DNA of 30,725 bases from JANMAT01 sp031359995. GTDB taxonomy: Bacteria > Actinomycetota > Acidimicrobiia > Acidimicrobiales > Ilumatobacteraceae. The notes below the pieces were generated by a model, which saw nothing but the letters and a program-made list of their open reading frames with translations, had not been told where the DNA came from and made no database searches. Shown here one piece after another: positions 23,527 through 30,725 of this stretch. Within the stretch, counting starts at the first letter, position 1. The number at the start of each line of letters is the position of its first letter. A program made the position numbers and the translations under genes. The DNA is taken from the NCBI GenBank assembly GCA_031359995.1, contig JANMAT010000169.1:1-30725 (forward strand), in the 5' to 3' direction.

Positions 23527-24507
23527 GTGCTCGACGTCCACGCCCACGTTGTGCTGGAGGCGACCTTCGGGTCGCTCGGCGATCTCGGACCCACGCTCAC
23601 CGTCGACCCCGGCGGGGCGCAGTGCTTCCGCGTGGGCGGCTACGAGCTGGTGGGTGTGCGTTACGCCGGCAGCGTGTTCATGGATGCGGGCCTCCGGCTG
23701 GAGGCGATGGCTGCCGCAGGCATCACGCATCAGGTGCTGTCGCCCAACCCGCTCACCTACGCCCACCACGTGGAGGCCGCACTGGCCGACCGCCTGTGCC
23801 GCGTCGGCAACGACGCGATGGCCGAGGTGGTGCGGGCCCACCCGCGTGAGCTGAGCGGGTTCGTGGCCCTGCCGGCCCAGGACCCCGAGCGGGCCGCCGC
23901 CGAACTGCGCCGGGGCGTGCGCGACCTGGGGCTGCTCGGCGGCTACATCGGCACCGACCCGGGCGGGTGCACGCTCGACGATCCGGCGCTCGACGTGCTG
24001 TGGGCCACCGCGGTGGAGCTGGACGTGCCCATGTTCGTGCACCCGGCGCCGTCGGGCATCGACGGACCCCTGGTCGATCCGCGCACGCGCCGCTTCGATC
24101 TCGACCTGCTGCTGTGGTTCGCCTACGAGGAGAGCCTGGCCGTGGCCGCGCTGGTGTTCGGCGGGGTGCTGCACCGCCACCCGCGCCTCGACGTGTGCGT
24201 CAGCCACGGCGGCGGCACCATCGGGTTCCTGGCCGGCCGCTGGCGCCTGGCCGCCCGCAACCGGCCGTGGTCGCCGGCGTGGTTGAAGGACGACCCCGCC
24301 ATGTTCGACACGCTGCTACGCCGCCTGTGGTTCGACGTGCACGTGCACGACACCGGGTCGCTGCGCCTGCTGGCCGACGCCGTGGGCGACGACCACCTGG
24401 TCTACGGCACCAACTTCGGGGGGTGGGACGCCGCCGGCCACGTGGACGTGAGCGTGCTCGGAACTGATGTGGACGCCAACGCCCGGCGCCTGCTGCGCAT
24501 GCGCTGA
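23527..24507 (+). CDS. Amidohydrolase-2 (ACMSD-like) family protein
   Basis: From GTG 23527 the 326-residue TIM-barrel metalloprotein starts LDVHAHVV, giving the HxH metal pair at residues 5 and 7. Further landmarks are MFVHPAPSGIDGP (metal His), DVCVSHGGGTIGFLAGRW and a C-terminal YGTNFGGWD. In most family members the last motif is GTDxP, with Asp as a metal ligand; here that position is Asn (about 296), with an Asp three residues later. Members decarboxylate or hydrolyse small carboxylated substrates, often from aromatic breakdown; the substrate here is unknown. An ATG at 23482 would overlap the SDR start and adds residues lacking family resemblance. It is convergent with the LLM gene, with three bases between stops. 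Confidence 0.88.
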   Translation: MLDVHAHVVLEATFGSLGDLGPTLTVDPGGAQCFRVGGYELVGVRYAGSVFMDAGLRLEAMAAAGITHQVLSPNPLTYAHHVEAALADRLCRVGNDAMAEVVRAHPRELSGFVALPAQDPERAAAELRRGVRDLGLLGGYIGTDPGGCTLDDPALDVLWATAVELDVPMFVHPAPSGIDGPLVDPRTRRFDLDLLLWFAYEESLAVAALVFGGVLHRHPRLDVCVSHGGGTIGFLAGRWRLAARNRPWSPAWLKDDPAMFDTLLRRLWFDVHVHDTGSLRLLADAVGDDHLVYGTNFGGWDAAGHVDVSVLGTDVDANARRLLRMR

Positions 24508-24510
24508 GCG

Positions 24511-25356
24511 CTACGCGAAGTTCGCCGGCGCGTTCGCCTCGATGGCCGCCAGCGCGGCGTCCACCGTCTTGGCCCCGGTGAGCGGGATGAGCCGGTGCAC
24601 GCCGACGCCGGCGTACTCGGCCACCAGCTCGCGGGTGAGGGCCTTGTTGGGCGTGACCGAGATGGTGATCTCGCCGCGGGCCCGCTCGATGCCGAACTGC
24701 TCGGCGGCGGCGCGGATGCCGGCCAGCGACTCGGCGATCGACTCGGGTGAGCGGGCGAAGCCGTACCACTCATCGGCGTAGCGCACGGTGCGCTCGTAGG
24801 CAGCGGGGCTGTGGCCACCCATCACGATGCGGGGCCCGCGGGCGCGGTCGGTGGGCCGCGGATGGGCGTCGATGCCGCTGAAGGACAGGAACTCACCGGT
24901 GTGGGTCGGCGCGTCCTGTGTCCACAGCGCCTGCATGGCGGCCAGGTGCTCCATGGACCGCTTGCCCCGCTTGGCCATCGGCACGCCCATGGCTCGCAGC
25001 TCGGGCTCCAGGTAGGCCACGCCGACGCCGACGAGCAGCCGGCCCCCGCTGAGCGAGTCGAGGCTGGCGATCTCCTTGGCCAGCTGCACCGGGTGGCGCT
25101 GGGGCAGCAGCAGCACGCCGGTGCCGAGCTTCAGCGTGGTGGTGGCGGCGCCGGCCCATGACAGCGCCACGAGCGGGTCGAGGATCGGGTCGGTCGGGTC
25201 CATCGGCGACGGGGCGACGCGCGGCGAGGGCACGGCCATGTGCTCACCGGCCCAGACCGAGTCGTAGCCGAGCGACTCGGCCAGCCGGGCCGCCCTGATG
25301 ACCGCGTCGCCGGTGATGAGCGCGCCCGAGTTGATGCCGAAGAATCCGAACTGCAT
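24511..25356 (-). CDS. LLM-class (luciferase-like) F420-dependent oxidoreductase
   Basis: The 281-residue TIM-barrel protein begins MQFGFFGINSGALITGDAV and contains AESLGYDSVWAGEHMAVPSP, LKLGTGVLLLPQRHPVQLAK and LSGGRLLVGVGVAYLEPEL. These are the ordered signatures of actinomycete luciferase-like oxidoreductases, many of which use coenzyme F420. The C-terminal part has GVHRLIPLTGAKTVD. The substrate is unknown. ATG 25356 is the family start; a reading 15 codons longer crosses the divergent gene's promoter. It is divergent from the phosphohistidine-swivel gene with a 37-nt gap. Confidence 0.92.
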   Translation of the reverse strand: MQFGFFGINSGALITGDAVIRAARLAESLGYDSVWAGEHMAVPSPRVAPSPMDPTDPILDPLVALSWAGAATTTLKLGTGVLLLPQRHPVQLAKEIASLDSLSGGRLLVGVGVAYLEPELRAMGVPMAKRGKRSMEHLAAMQALWTQDAPTHTGEFLSFSGIDAHPRPTDRARGPRIVMGGHSPAAYERTVRYADEWYGFARSPESIAESLAGIRAAAEQFGIERARGEITISVTPNKALTRELVAEYAGVGVHRLIPLTGAKTVDAALAAIEANAPANFA

Positions 25357-25379
25357 CGGCGCATGCTGACACGTCGCCG

Positions 25380-25385
25380 TAGTGT
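25380..25385 (+). promoter_or_regulatory. Candidate leaderless -10 box of the swivel-domain gene
   Basis: TAGTGT is followed by eight bases and then ATG 25394. A GTG at 25382 overlaps this box and is therefore less likely to be the start. No Shine-Dalgarno is present. Confidence 0.48.
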
Positions 25386-25393
25386 CCGTGCAC

Positions 25394-27037
25394 ATGACCA
25401 CCGACGTGTTCGCCGTTCCCGGTCCTGGCGCGTGGGAGCTCGACCGCAGCCACTACCCCGGCGGCACCACCGCGATCTCGCAATGGCTGATGGACGGCTG
25501 CCCGCGGGCCATGCGCCGGGCCTTCGCCGAGCTCGGCGTGCCGGCCGAGACGTTGCAGGTCGAGTTCGTGCACGGCTTCATGTACAGCCGGCTGCGCCCG
25601 TTGATCCGGCCCGACAAGCCGGCGGCCAAGCTGCCACCGCTGGTCGTGCTGAAGGTGGCCGCCCGGCTGCACCCGGGCATGCGCAAGCGGGCCGCCACCG
25701 CCACCGCCGCGCTGGCGTCGCCGCCGTGGCGCCGGGTGGTCGACGACTGGGCACGGGCCACCCGGCCGGGTCTCGAAGCGCGCAACACCGAGCTGCAGTC
25801 GGTGGATGCCGATGCGCTCGACGACAGCGCGCTGGCCGATCACCTGTCGAAGGTGCTGGCCTGGTGCCGCGAGACGTTCGAGCTCCACTTCTACCTGCAC
25901 GCGTTCGACCTCGGGCCCATCGGGCTGCTGCTGTACGACTGCGACCGGTGGGGCATCGCCGCGGCCGAGGTGGTGCCGGCGCTGGGCGGCGCGTCGCCGA
26001 GCACGGCGGCGCCGGCGCTGGCGCTGGCCGAGGTGCGCGCCGAGATCACCTCGGGTGGGGCACGCCCCACCACGCTCGACGAGGTGCGGGCGGTGTCGCC
26101 CCGTGCCCGAGAGCTGCTCGACGCCTACCTGGCGCGGCGCGGCCAGATGCTCATCACGCGCTACGACCTGGATGGCCAGACGTTGGCCGAGCGGCCCGAC
26201 ACGGTGCTGTCCAGCATCCTCGACGGCAAGCTCGATCCGGTCGACCACGCGCCGGCCCACGACACCGTCGCCGCGCTGCGGACCCTCGTCCCGGCGGCCG
26301 AGCAGGCCCGCTTCGACGAGCGCATCCGTGAGGCCCGCGGGGCCATGGACCTGCGCGACGACAACGGCCCGTACACCGTGGAGTGGCCGGTGGGCATCCT
26401 GCGGCACGCGCTCCTGGCGCTCGGGCGCCGTCGGCACGACCGGGGTGGACGCGTGCACGCGCCCGAGCACGTGTTCGAGCTGCGACCTGACGAGGTCGCG
26501 CCGTTCGCCCGTACCGGCACCGGGCCCAGTGCCGACGAGCTGGCGGCACGGGCCACCGAACGCCGCCGTCTGGCCGGCCTGACGCCGCCGGCGCGGTTGG
26601 GTCCCGAGGAGCCGGCACCGCCGTTGCGCGTGCTGGCCCCCTCCCTGCAGATCCTGGTGGGTGCCACCCAGCTCGTGCTCGAGCACATGGGCATGACGGC
26701 ACAACGGCCAGCCGGCGACCCGCTCTCGGGCATCGGCATCGGCACGACGCCCTATCGGGGGCGGGCGCGCGTGGCCCTCGACCCCGAGGCGGCGCTCGAC
26801 GCGATGGAGCCGGGCGACGTGCTCGTCACCCGCTTCACGACACCGGCGTACAACACCGTGCTGTCGCTGGCCGGCGCCATCGTCACCGCCGATGGCGGGG
26901 CGTTGTGCCACGCCGCCGTGATGGCGCGTGAGCTCGGCATCCCCGCGGTGATCGGGGCGTCGGGCGCGCTCGTTCACATCGTCGACGGGACCATGGTCGA
27001 GGTCGACCCCGCGACGGGCCGGGTGCTGCTGCTCTGA
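25394..27037 (+). CDS. PEP-utilising-enzyme swivel (phosphohistidine) domain protein without ATP-grasp
   Basis: The 547-residue protein ends in a clear PEP-utiliser mobile domain: GRARVALDPEAALDAMEPGD, LAGAIVTADGGALCHAAVMA and RELGIPAVIG. His506 is the expected phosphorylated residue. In PEP synthase, PPDK or rifampin phosphotransferase this domain swings between an ATP-grasp domain and a second active site. Here no ATP-grasp motifs are seen. Residues 1-400 are helical and resemble the linker part of rifampin-phosphotransferase-like proteins (WELDRSHYPGGTTAISQWL near the start). It may therefore need a separate phosphodonor subunit, which is not encoded nearby. ATG 25394 is preferred over GTG 25382. 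Specific function unknown. Confidence 0.82.
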   Translation: MTTDVFAVPGPGAWELDRSHYPGGTTAISQWLMDGCPRAMRRAFAELGVPAETLQVEFVHGFMYSRLRPLIRPDKPAAKLPPLVVLKVAARLHPGMRKRAATATAALASPPWRRVVDDWARATRPGLEARNTELQSVDADALDDSALADHLSKVLAWCRETFELHFYLHAFDLGPIGLLLYDCDRWGIAAAEVVPALGGASPSTAAPALALAEVRAEITSGGARPTTLDEVRAVSPRARELLDAYLARRGQMLITRYDLDGQTLAERPDTVLSSILDGKLDPVDHAPAHDTVAALRTLVPAAEQARFDERIREARGAMDLRDDNGPYTVEWPVGILRHALLALGRRRHDRGGRVHAPEHVFELRPDEVAPFARTGTGPSADELAARATERRRLAGLTPPARLGPEEPAPPLRVLAPSLQILVGATQLVLEHMGMTAQRPAGDPLSGIGIGTTPYRGRARVALDPEAALDAMEPGDVLVTRFTTPAYNTVLSLAGAIVTADGGALCHAAVMARELGIPAVIGASGALVHIVDGTMVEVDPATGRVLLL

Positions 27038-27070
27038 CCGACCCCGTCCCCGGCCCCTCGCTCCGCCACC

Positions 27071-27087
27071 CGGCACAGACCGTGCCG
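27071..27087 (+). terminator. Weak hairpin after the swivel-domain gene
   Basis: CGGCAC and GTGCCG form a six-base stem around a five-base loop, 34 bases after the stop. There is no U-tract, so intrinsic termination is doubtful. The remaining gap to 27219 shows nothing else clear. Confidence 0.25.
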
Positions 27088-27218
27088 AATACGCTTCCTC
27101 CATCGCTGGCGAACGTGCCGCCGGTGGTGCCGGCAGCGGGCCGGCATGGGGAAGGGCGGATGTACGTGGAGGTCGGGCCACGACTCTCCTGTCTCGTGGC
27201 GGCACGGGGCAGGTCGAC

Positions 27219-28130
27219 ATGAGCAACCTGGAACCGGTCTGCGCGGTGGCGGCCGGCGTGCTGTCGGGATCGTGCGCGATCCCGTACGTGCGCGACATGG
27301 TGCGCGGCACCACCCGACCGCACCGCGTCTCGTGGGGCATCTTCGCGCTGCTGGCCGCCATCGCCGCCGCCAGCCAGTTGATGCACGGGTTCACGACGGG
27401 TGCCGTGCTGTCGTTGGGTGCGGCCGTGGCGTTCTTCATCGTGTTCGTGATGTCGATGCGGCACGGGGTCGGCGGCGCCACGCTGGCCGACCGCCTCACG
27501 CTGGCCGGCACCGTCGGCATCCTGGTCGTGTGGGCGTGGTCGGGGGACACGACGGTCGCGGTGACGTTGGTGATCGTGCTGGAGGTGGCCGCCACCGGCC
27601 TGACCATGCGAAAGGCGTGGCGCGACCCCGCCAGCGAGACGCAGTCGAGCTGGGTGATCGACGGCGTCGCCGGTGCGCTGGCGCTGGTCGGTGCGAGTCG
27701 TGTGAGCTATGCCGCACTGGCCTATCCGGCGTACCACTTCATGAGCAACAACGCGATGGTGGCGGTGCTCGTGGTGGGTCGACGCCGACGCTGGAGCCAG
27801 CTCCTGGCGACGCCGGACCCGACCCCGGCCCTGTGGCGCGCGCCGCTCCGGGCGCCCCTGCGGCCGCCACTGCCGCCACCGGCGCTGGTGATCGCACGAC
27901 GCGGTGAACCGGCCGTTCACGTCGACCACGAGCTGGGTGCCGGTGTGGCCGAAGAAGCGCACGTCAGCGTGGTTGCCGACGCCGTGCTCGGTCACGATGT
28001 GGCCGACACGGTCCACGTTCAGGCTCGACGGCGTCGGCATGGTGCCTTCGGGCCACACCGCTACGTACCCGGCAGCACCGGCTTCGTTTGCGGTCACGTG
28101 CAGCACCACGGCGGCGGCGGCACAGGGTAG
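27219..28130 (+). CDS. Multispanning membrane protein; genuine part probably ends near 27840
   Basis: Residues 1-195 form about seven hydrophobic segments with loops AIPYVRDMVRGTTRPHRVSW, MSMRHGVGG and RKAWRDPASETQSSWVIDG, a pattern I associate with a conserved bacterial inner-membrane family of unknown role with PQ-loop-like spacing. That family usually ends soon after the last helix (here AALAYPAYHFMSNN and a basic GRRRRWSQ). The remaining 95 or so residues are Pro/Arg- then His/Val-rich, do not look like a domain, and for the last 78 codons are exactly antisense to a good beta-domain reading. I infer that a stop near 27840 has been lost or a frameshift reads through. The ATG has GCAGG upstream. 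Confidence 0.7.
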   Translation: MSNLEPVCAVAAGVLSGSCAIPYVRDMVRGTTRPHRVSWGIFALLAAIAAASQLMHGFTTGAVLSLGAAVAFFIVFVMSMRHGVGGATLADRLTLAGTVGILVVWAWSGDTTVAVTLVIVLEVAATGLTMRKAWRDPASETQSSWVIDGVAGALALVGASRVSYAALAYPAYHFMSNNAMVAVLVVGRRRRWSQLLATPDPTPALWRAPLRAPLRPPLPPPALVIARRGEPAVHVDHELGAGVAEEAHVSVVADAVLGHDVADTVHVQARRRRHGAFGPHRYVPGSTGFVCGHVQHHGGGGTG

Positions 28131-28214
28131 CGAGAGGGTCGCCGGCTCGAGCGAGCGCGATTCGGCCGCTGCACCGGCCATGGTCGACGGCGCGACCGAG
28201 GCGCACCACGACAC
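27897..28214 (-). CDS. Isolated beta-rich extracellular domain (possible gene fragment)
   Basis: Reading the minus strand from GTG 28214 gives about 106 residues: AAAAVVLHVTANEAGAAGY, WPEGTMPTPSSLNVDRVGHI and GTQLVVDVNGRFT. The order (AVVLNVT, GY/F-x-x-V-WP, SLN, LVVDVNGYF) is that of a repeat domain found in large secreted actinomycete proteins. Codons have strong G/C third positions, so this looks truly coding. There is no stop after the domain end: the frame continues for 1 kb as an antisense shadow of other genes, so the 3' end is unresolved. No signal peptide is visible. It may be a remnant, or a gene whose ends are disrupted by indels. It lies 53 bases downstream of mutM. Confidence 0.5.
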
Positions 28215-28267
28215 CGTCGGTCATCGCGACGGCGTCGAACCGACCCGGCGCCGACGGGCAGCCCCGC

Positions 28268-29098
28268 TCAGCGCTGGCAGCCGCGGCAGAAGTAGGTGCC
28301 GCGCCCGGCCCACGTGAGGCGCAGCACGGGCTGGCCGCAGCGTAGGCACGGCTGGCCGGCGCGGTCGTACACGGCGTGGCGTTCCTGATAGCCGCCGCCG
28401 AGCCCACCGAGGTCGACGTACTGGGCATCGCTCAGGGTGGAGCCGCGCGCCTCGATGGCCGCGGTGAGGATCTCGTGCATGGCGCCGTGGAGCCGCTCGA
28501 TCTCGGTGCGCGTCAGGCTGGTGCCGGTGCGGTTGTAGCGGACCCGTGCCGCGTGGGCGATCTCGTCGGCGTAGATGTTGCCGATGCCGGCGATGACGCG
28601 CTGATCGGTCAGCAGCGCCTTCAGCTGCCGCCGGCGCGGCTTGAGCACGGCGCGCAGCTCGTCGACGGTGAGGGCCAGCGGTTCGGGGCCGAGGGCGGCG
28701 ATGTCGGGCGCCTCGGTGGCCAGCCGCGCCGGGTCGATCACCGCGACCTCGCCGAAGGTGCGCGGGTCCACGAAGCGCAGCTCGCGCCCGTCGTCGAGCG
28801 TCATGCGCACGTGTGTGTGCGGTTGCAGGGGCGCGTCGGCGGCGGCGGCCACCAGCAGCTGGCCGCTCATGCGCAGGTGCACCAGCAGCCAGGCGCCGTC
28901 GTCGAGGGTGACGAGCAGGTACTTGCCCCGCCGGCCGGCGACGGTCAGCGTGCGGCCCCGCAGACCGGCGTCGAGCGTGGCGGCCGACGTGCGCCGCACG
29001 GTGCGGGCCCCGGTGGCGGCCACGGCCACGACACGCCGGCCTATGACGACCCTCTCCAGGTCGCGCCGGACCGTCTCGACCTCGGGGAGCTCGGGCAC
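28268..29098 (-). CDS. mutM: Formamidopyrimidine-DNA glycosylase (Fpg/MutM)
   Basis: The 276-residue bifunctional glycosylase/AP lyase removes 8-oxoguanine. The N-terminus PELPEVETVRRDLE supplies the catalytic Pro and Glu after Met removal, and Lys59 in GRRGKYLLV is the conserved beta-clamp Lys. The H2TH region includes LTDQRVIAGIGNIYADE. The C-terminal zinc finger has Cys251, Cys254, Cys271 and Cys274 (CLRC and CRGC). GTG 29098 immediately follows the rnc stop (TGAGTG), so it is translationally coupled. The neighbourhood acpP-rnc-mutM is typical of actinomycetes. Confidence 0.97.
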   Translation of the reverse strand: MPELPEVETVRRDLERVVIGRRVVAVAATGARTVRRTSAATLDAGLRGRTLTVAGRRGKYLLVTLDDGAWLLVHLRMSGQLLVAAAADAPLQPHTHVRMTLDDGRELRFVDPRTFGEVAVIDPARLATEAPDIAALGPEPLALTVDELRAVLKPRRRQLKALLTDQRVIAGIGNIYADEIAHAARVRYNRTGTSLTRTEIERLHGAMHEILTAAIEARGSTLSDAQYVDLGGLGGGYQERHAVYDRAGQPCLRCGQPVLRLTWAGRGTYFCRGCQR

Positions 29099-29884
29099 TC
29101 AGGCGTCGCTGGTGCTGGCCGCGGCACTGGTACCAGCCGTGGCGCTGGTACCAGCCGTGGCACCGTTGCGGGCCGCGCCACCGTTGCGGGCGTTGGGCAG
29201 CTCGCGCAGGGCGGCGCACGCCTCACGGGCGGCGGCCTGCTCGGCCTGCTTCTTGGATCGGCCCTCGCCGGTGCCCCACACCGTGCCGGTGATCTGCACG
29301 TCGGCCTCGAAGCGCTTGGCGTGGTCGGGGCCGTCGCTGCGCAGCACGTACTGGGGCGGCACCTCGAACAGCTGGGCGGCCAGTTCCTGCAGCGCGGTCT
29401 TGTGGTCGAGTCCGCCGAGACGCGTGACCGCGTCGTCGAGCCGGCTCGTGAGCAGGCGCGTGATCAGGTCACGGGCCGGCTCGGGACCACCGTCCAGGTA
29501 GACGGCGCCGAACACCGCTTCGAGGGCGTCGGACAGGATCGACGACTTGTGGCGGCCCCCGGCGGCCGCTTCACCCTTGCCCAGCAGCAGCTCGCTGCCG
29601 AGCCCCAGGTCGCTGGCGGCCGACGCCAACGCGCCGGCGTTCACCACCGCCTTGCGCAGGTCGGTGAGCTTGCCCTCGGGCATGTCGGTGTAGCGCCGGT
29701 ACACGAGGTCGGCGATGGTCCAACCGAGCACGGCGTCACCAAGGAACTCGAGACGCTCGTTGCTGGCGTTCCCGGGGAACTCGGCGCACCAGGAACGGTG
29801 CGCCAGAGCCTGACGCAGGAGGCCCTGGTTGGTGAACGCGTAGCCCAACCGCCGTTCGAGCCCGTCGAGATCGGGGGACGTCAC
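29099..29884 (-). CDS. rnc: Ribonuclease III
   Basis: The 261-residue enzyme cleaves double-stranded RNA in rRNA maturation. The RNase III signature NERLEFLGDAVL (42-53) and the second acidic pair in SDALEAVFGAVYLDGG (Asp119, Glu122) are intact. The dsRNA-binding domain (about 160-230) has HKTALQELAAQ and GRSKKQAEQAAAREA. An unusual low-complexity tail of about 30 residues follows (ARNGGAARNGATAGTSATAG), encoded by short tandem repeats and likely disordered. GTG 29884 has CCGGGGACG just upstream. It lies between acpP (39-nt gap) and mutM (no gap). Confidence 0.97.
   Translation of the reverse strand: MTSPDLDGLERRLGYAFTNQGLLRQALAHRSWCAEFPGNASNERLEFLGDAVLGWTIADLVYRRYTDMPEGKLTDLRKAVVNAGALASAASDLGLGSELLLGKGEAAAGGRHKSSILSDALEAVFGAVYLDGGPEPARDLITRLLTSRLDDAVTRLGGLDHKTALQELAAQLFEVPPQYVLRSDGPDHAKRFEADVQITGTVWGTGEGRSKKQAEQAAAREACAALRELPNARNGGAARNGATAGTSATAGTSAAASTSDA
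29123..29158. repeat. 18-bp tandem repeat in the 3' end of rnc
   Basis: GGCACTGGTACCAGCCGT (29123-29140) and GGCGCTGGTACCAGCCGT (29141-29158) differ at one base and encode repeated Thr-Ser-Ala-Thr-Ala-Gly units. A second short repeat with the core CACCGTTGCGGGC follows at about 29161-29190 and encodes ARNG twice. The length is a multiple of three, so copy number could change without breaking the frame. Confidence 0.8.
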
Positions 29885-29923
29885 CGTCCCCGGCGTACTG
29901 CGCGTGGCGATTCCCCCAGTGAT

Positions 29924-30223
29924 TCAGGCGGGCTTGCCGGCCCGGGCGTAGACGTAGTCGACGGCATCACGGACCGTCTTGAGATCTTCGAGGTCTTCGT
30001 CCTCGATGCGGAACCCGACGGTGCGCTCACCGATCTCTTCCTCGAGCGCCTCGACCAGCTCGATGAGGGCCAGCGAATCGGCCTGCAGGTCATCGGCAAA
30101 GGACTGACCCTCGGTGATGGTGCCGGGCTCGATCTCGAGGATGTCGGCCAAGCGGTCCCGGATCAGTTCGAAGATCTCTTTGCGATCCATGGGTCCCTGT
30201 TCCACGTGCGTCTCCGCAGGCAT
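29924..30223 (-). CDS. acpP: Acyl carrier protein
   Basis: This acyl carrier protein carries fatty acyl chains on a phosphopantetheine arm. The attachment Ser is Ser50 in LQADSLALIELVEALEEE. The product is 99 residues from ATG 30223, about 20 longer than E. coli AcpP, with an N-terminal extension MPAETHVEQGP. I chose 30223 because GAGGAG (plus positions 30233-30238) lies nine bases upstream. The internal ATG at 30190 gives the family-typical MDRKEIFELI but has only AGGGA before it. The acidic helix-rich C-terminus (EDEDLEDLKTVRDAVDYV) is typical. It follows plsX and precedes rnc, the standard order. Confidence 0.95.
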   Translation of the reverse strand: MPAETHVEQGPMDRKEIFELIRDRLADILEIEPGTITEGQSFADDLQADSLALIELVEALEEEIGERTVGFRIEDEDLEDLKTVRDAVDYVYARAGKPA

Positions 30224-30268
30224 TGCCGCACTCTCCTCGTGATGACAGCGTGAACTGTAGTCGAACGA

Positions 30269-30725
30269 TCAACGATTCTTGTCTTCTGGACTCGCCCCCG
30301 ACACCCCGACGGCCGCACGGAGGTGGCCGACGAGGTCGCCGGTGACCATGTCGGCCCCGACGGCGATGGCGTTGCGCATGGCCCGGGCCGACGACGACCC
30401 GTGGCTGATGATGCATACACCGTCGACGCCGAGCAGCATGGCGCCACCGTACGTCTCGGGGTCGAGCATGGAATACAGCTCGAGCAACGCGGGCATGAGC
30501 GTCTGCGTGGCGTCGGCGTACTCGGGCTTCGAGTTGAACGCCGCCAACAGCGCACGCACGATCGTGCGCAGCGCGCCTTCGAGCGATTTCAGTGCCACGT
30601 TGCCGGTGAACCCATCGGTGACGACCACGTCGAGTTCCGTCGACATGATGTCGCGACCTTCGACGTTGCCGACGAAGTTGATGCCTGACGTGACCTTCAA
30701 CAGCTCGAACGCGTCTTTGCGGAGC
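30269..30725 (-). CDS. plsX: Phosphate acyltransferase PlsX, C-terminal part (runs off the right edge)
   Basis: About 151 C-terminal residues are present. GINFVGNVEGRDI, DVVVTDGFTGNVALKSLEG and GAMLLGVDGVCIISHGSS are PlsX signatures. PlsX converts acyl-ACP to acyl-phosphate for phospholipid synthesis by PlsY, which fits its place directly upstream of acpP (45-nt gap to the ACP start). The frame is open to the window edge (LRKDAFELLKVTSG), so the N-terminal part is outside. Confidence 0.95.
   Translation of the reverse strand, partial: LRKDAFELLKVTSGINFVGNVEGRDIMSTELDVVVTDGFTGNVALKSLEGALRTIVRALLAAFNSKPEYADATQTLMPALLELYSMLDPETYGGAMLLGVDGVCIISHGSSSARAMRNAIAVGADMVTGDLVGHLRAAVGVSGASPEDKNR

Noticed and set aside
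25244..27607. Very long minus-strand open frame (787 codons)
   Set aside because: It is antisense to the LLM promoter, the swivel gene and the membrane protein, His/Gly/Arg-rich without domains; it is open only because of high GC.

Overview
The window is chromosomal DNA of a high-GC bacterium, most likely an actinomycete and plausibly of class Acidimicrobiia. This rests on strong G/C third-position bias, GTG/TTG starts, an F420-type luciferase-like oxidoreductase, Ser/Thr/Pro-rich exported proteins, a SigE-type sigma factor, and TAnnnT -10 boxes 6-10 nt from start codons that often lack a Shine-Dalgarno (leaderless genes). The class assignment is inference. I see no rRNA, tRNA, CRISPR array, insertion sequence or phage gene.

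Layout. 1-1843: the start of a TetR-type regulator (minus) divergent from a 14-helix drug-type MFS exporter, with a 26-bp palindromic operator candidate between them. 1867-1976: two 48-bp hairpin repeats between convergent genes. 2064-17084 (all minus): the conserved SRP/ribosome-maturation/chromosome block smc, ftsY, ffh, rpsP, KH protein, rimM, interrupted by a four-gene PotABCD-type ABC importer (between smc and ftsY) and by two related exported proteins plus a MaoC-like dehydratase (between ftsY and ffh). 17253-17402: a three-hairpin repeat element. 17437-19010 (minus): Dabb-domain protein, a frame-disrupted SigE-like sigma factor and a membrane-anchored Thr/Ser-rich protein. 19090-21843 (plus): a Thr-rich exported protein coupled to a membrane protein with a TolB-like and helical-repeat region, also frame-disrupted. 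21914-27037: surE, an SDR with an altered active site, an amidohydrolase, an LLM flavin oxidoreductase and a stand-alone phosphohistidine-swivel protein. 27219-28214: a small multispanning membrane protein whose 3' end collides with an antisense beta-rich extracellular domain. 28268-30725 (minus): mutM, rnc, acpP and partial plsX.

The minus-strand housekeeping genes (plsX, acpP, rnc, mutM, smc, ftsY, ffh, rpsP, rimM) look like an ancestral lipid/RNA-processing/SRP cluster expanded by insertions. The most unusual parts are the 17.2-21.9 kb segment (repeat element, sigma module, two Thr-rich exported proteins, two single-base frame breaks) and the paired exported proteins at 5.5-8.1 kb. Both frame breaks should be checked against raw reads before being treated as biology.
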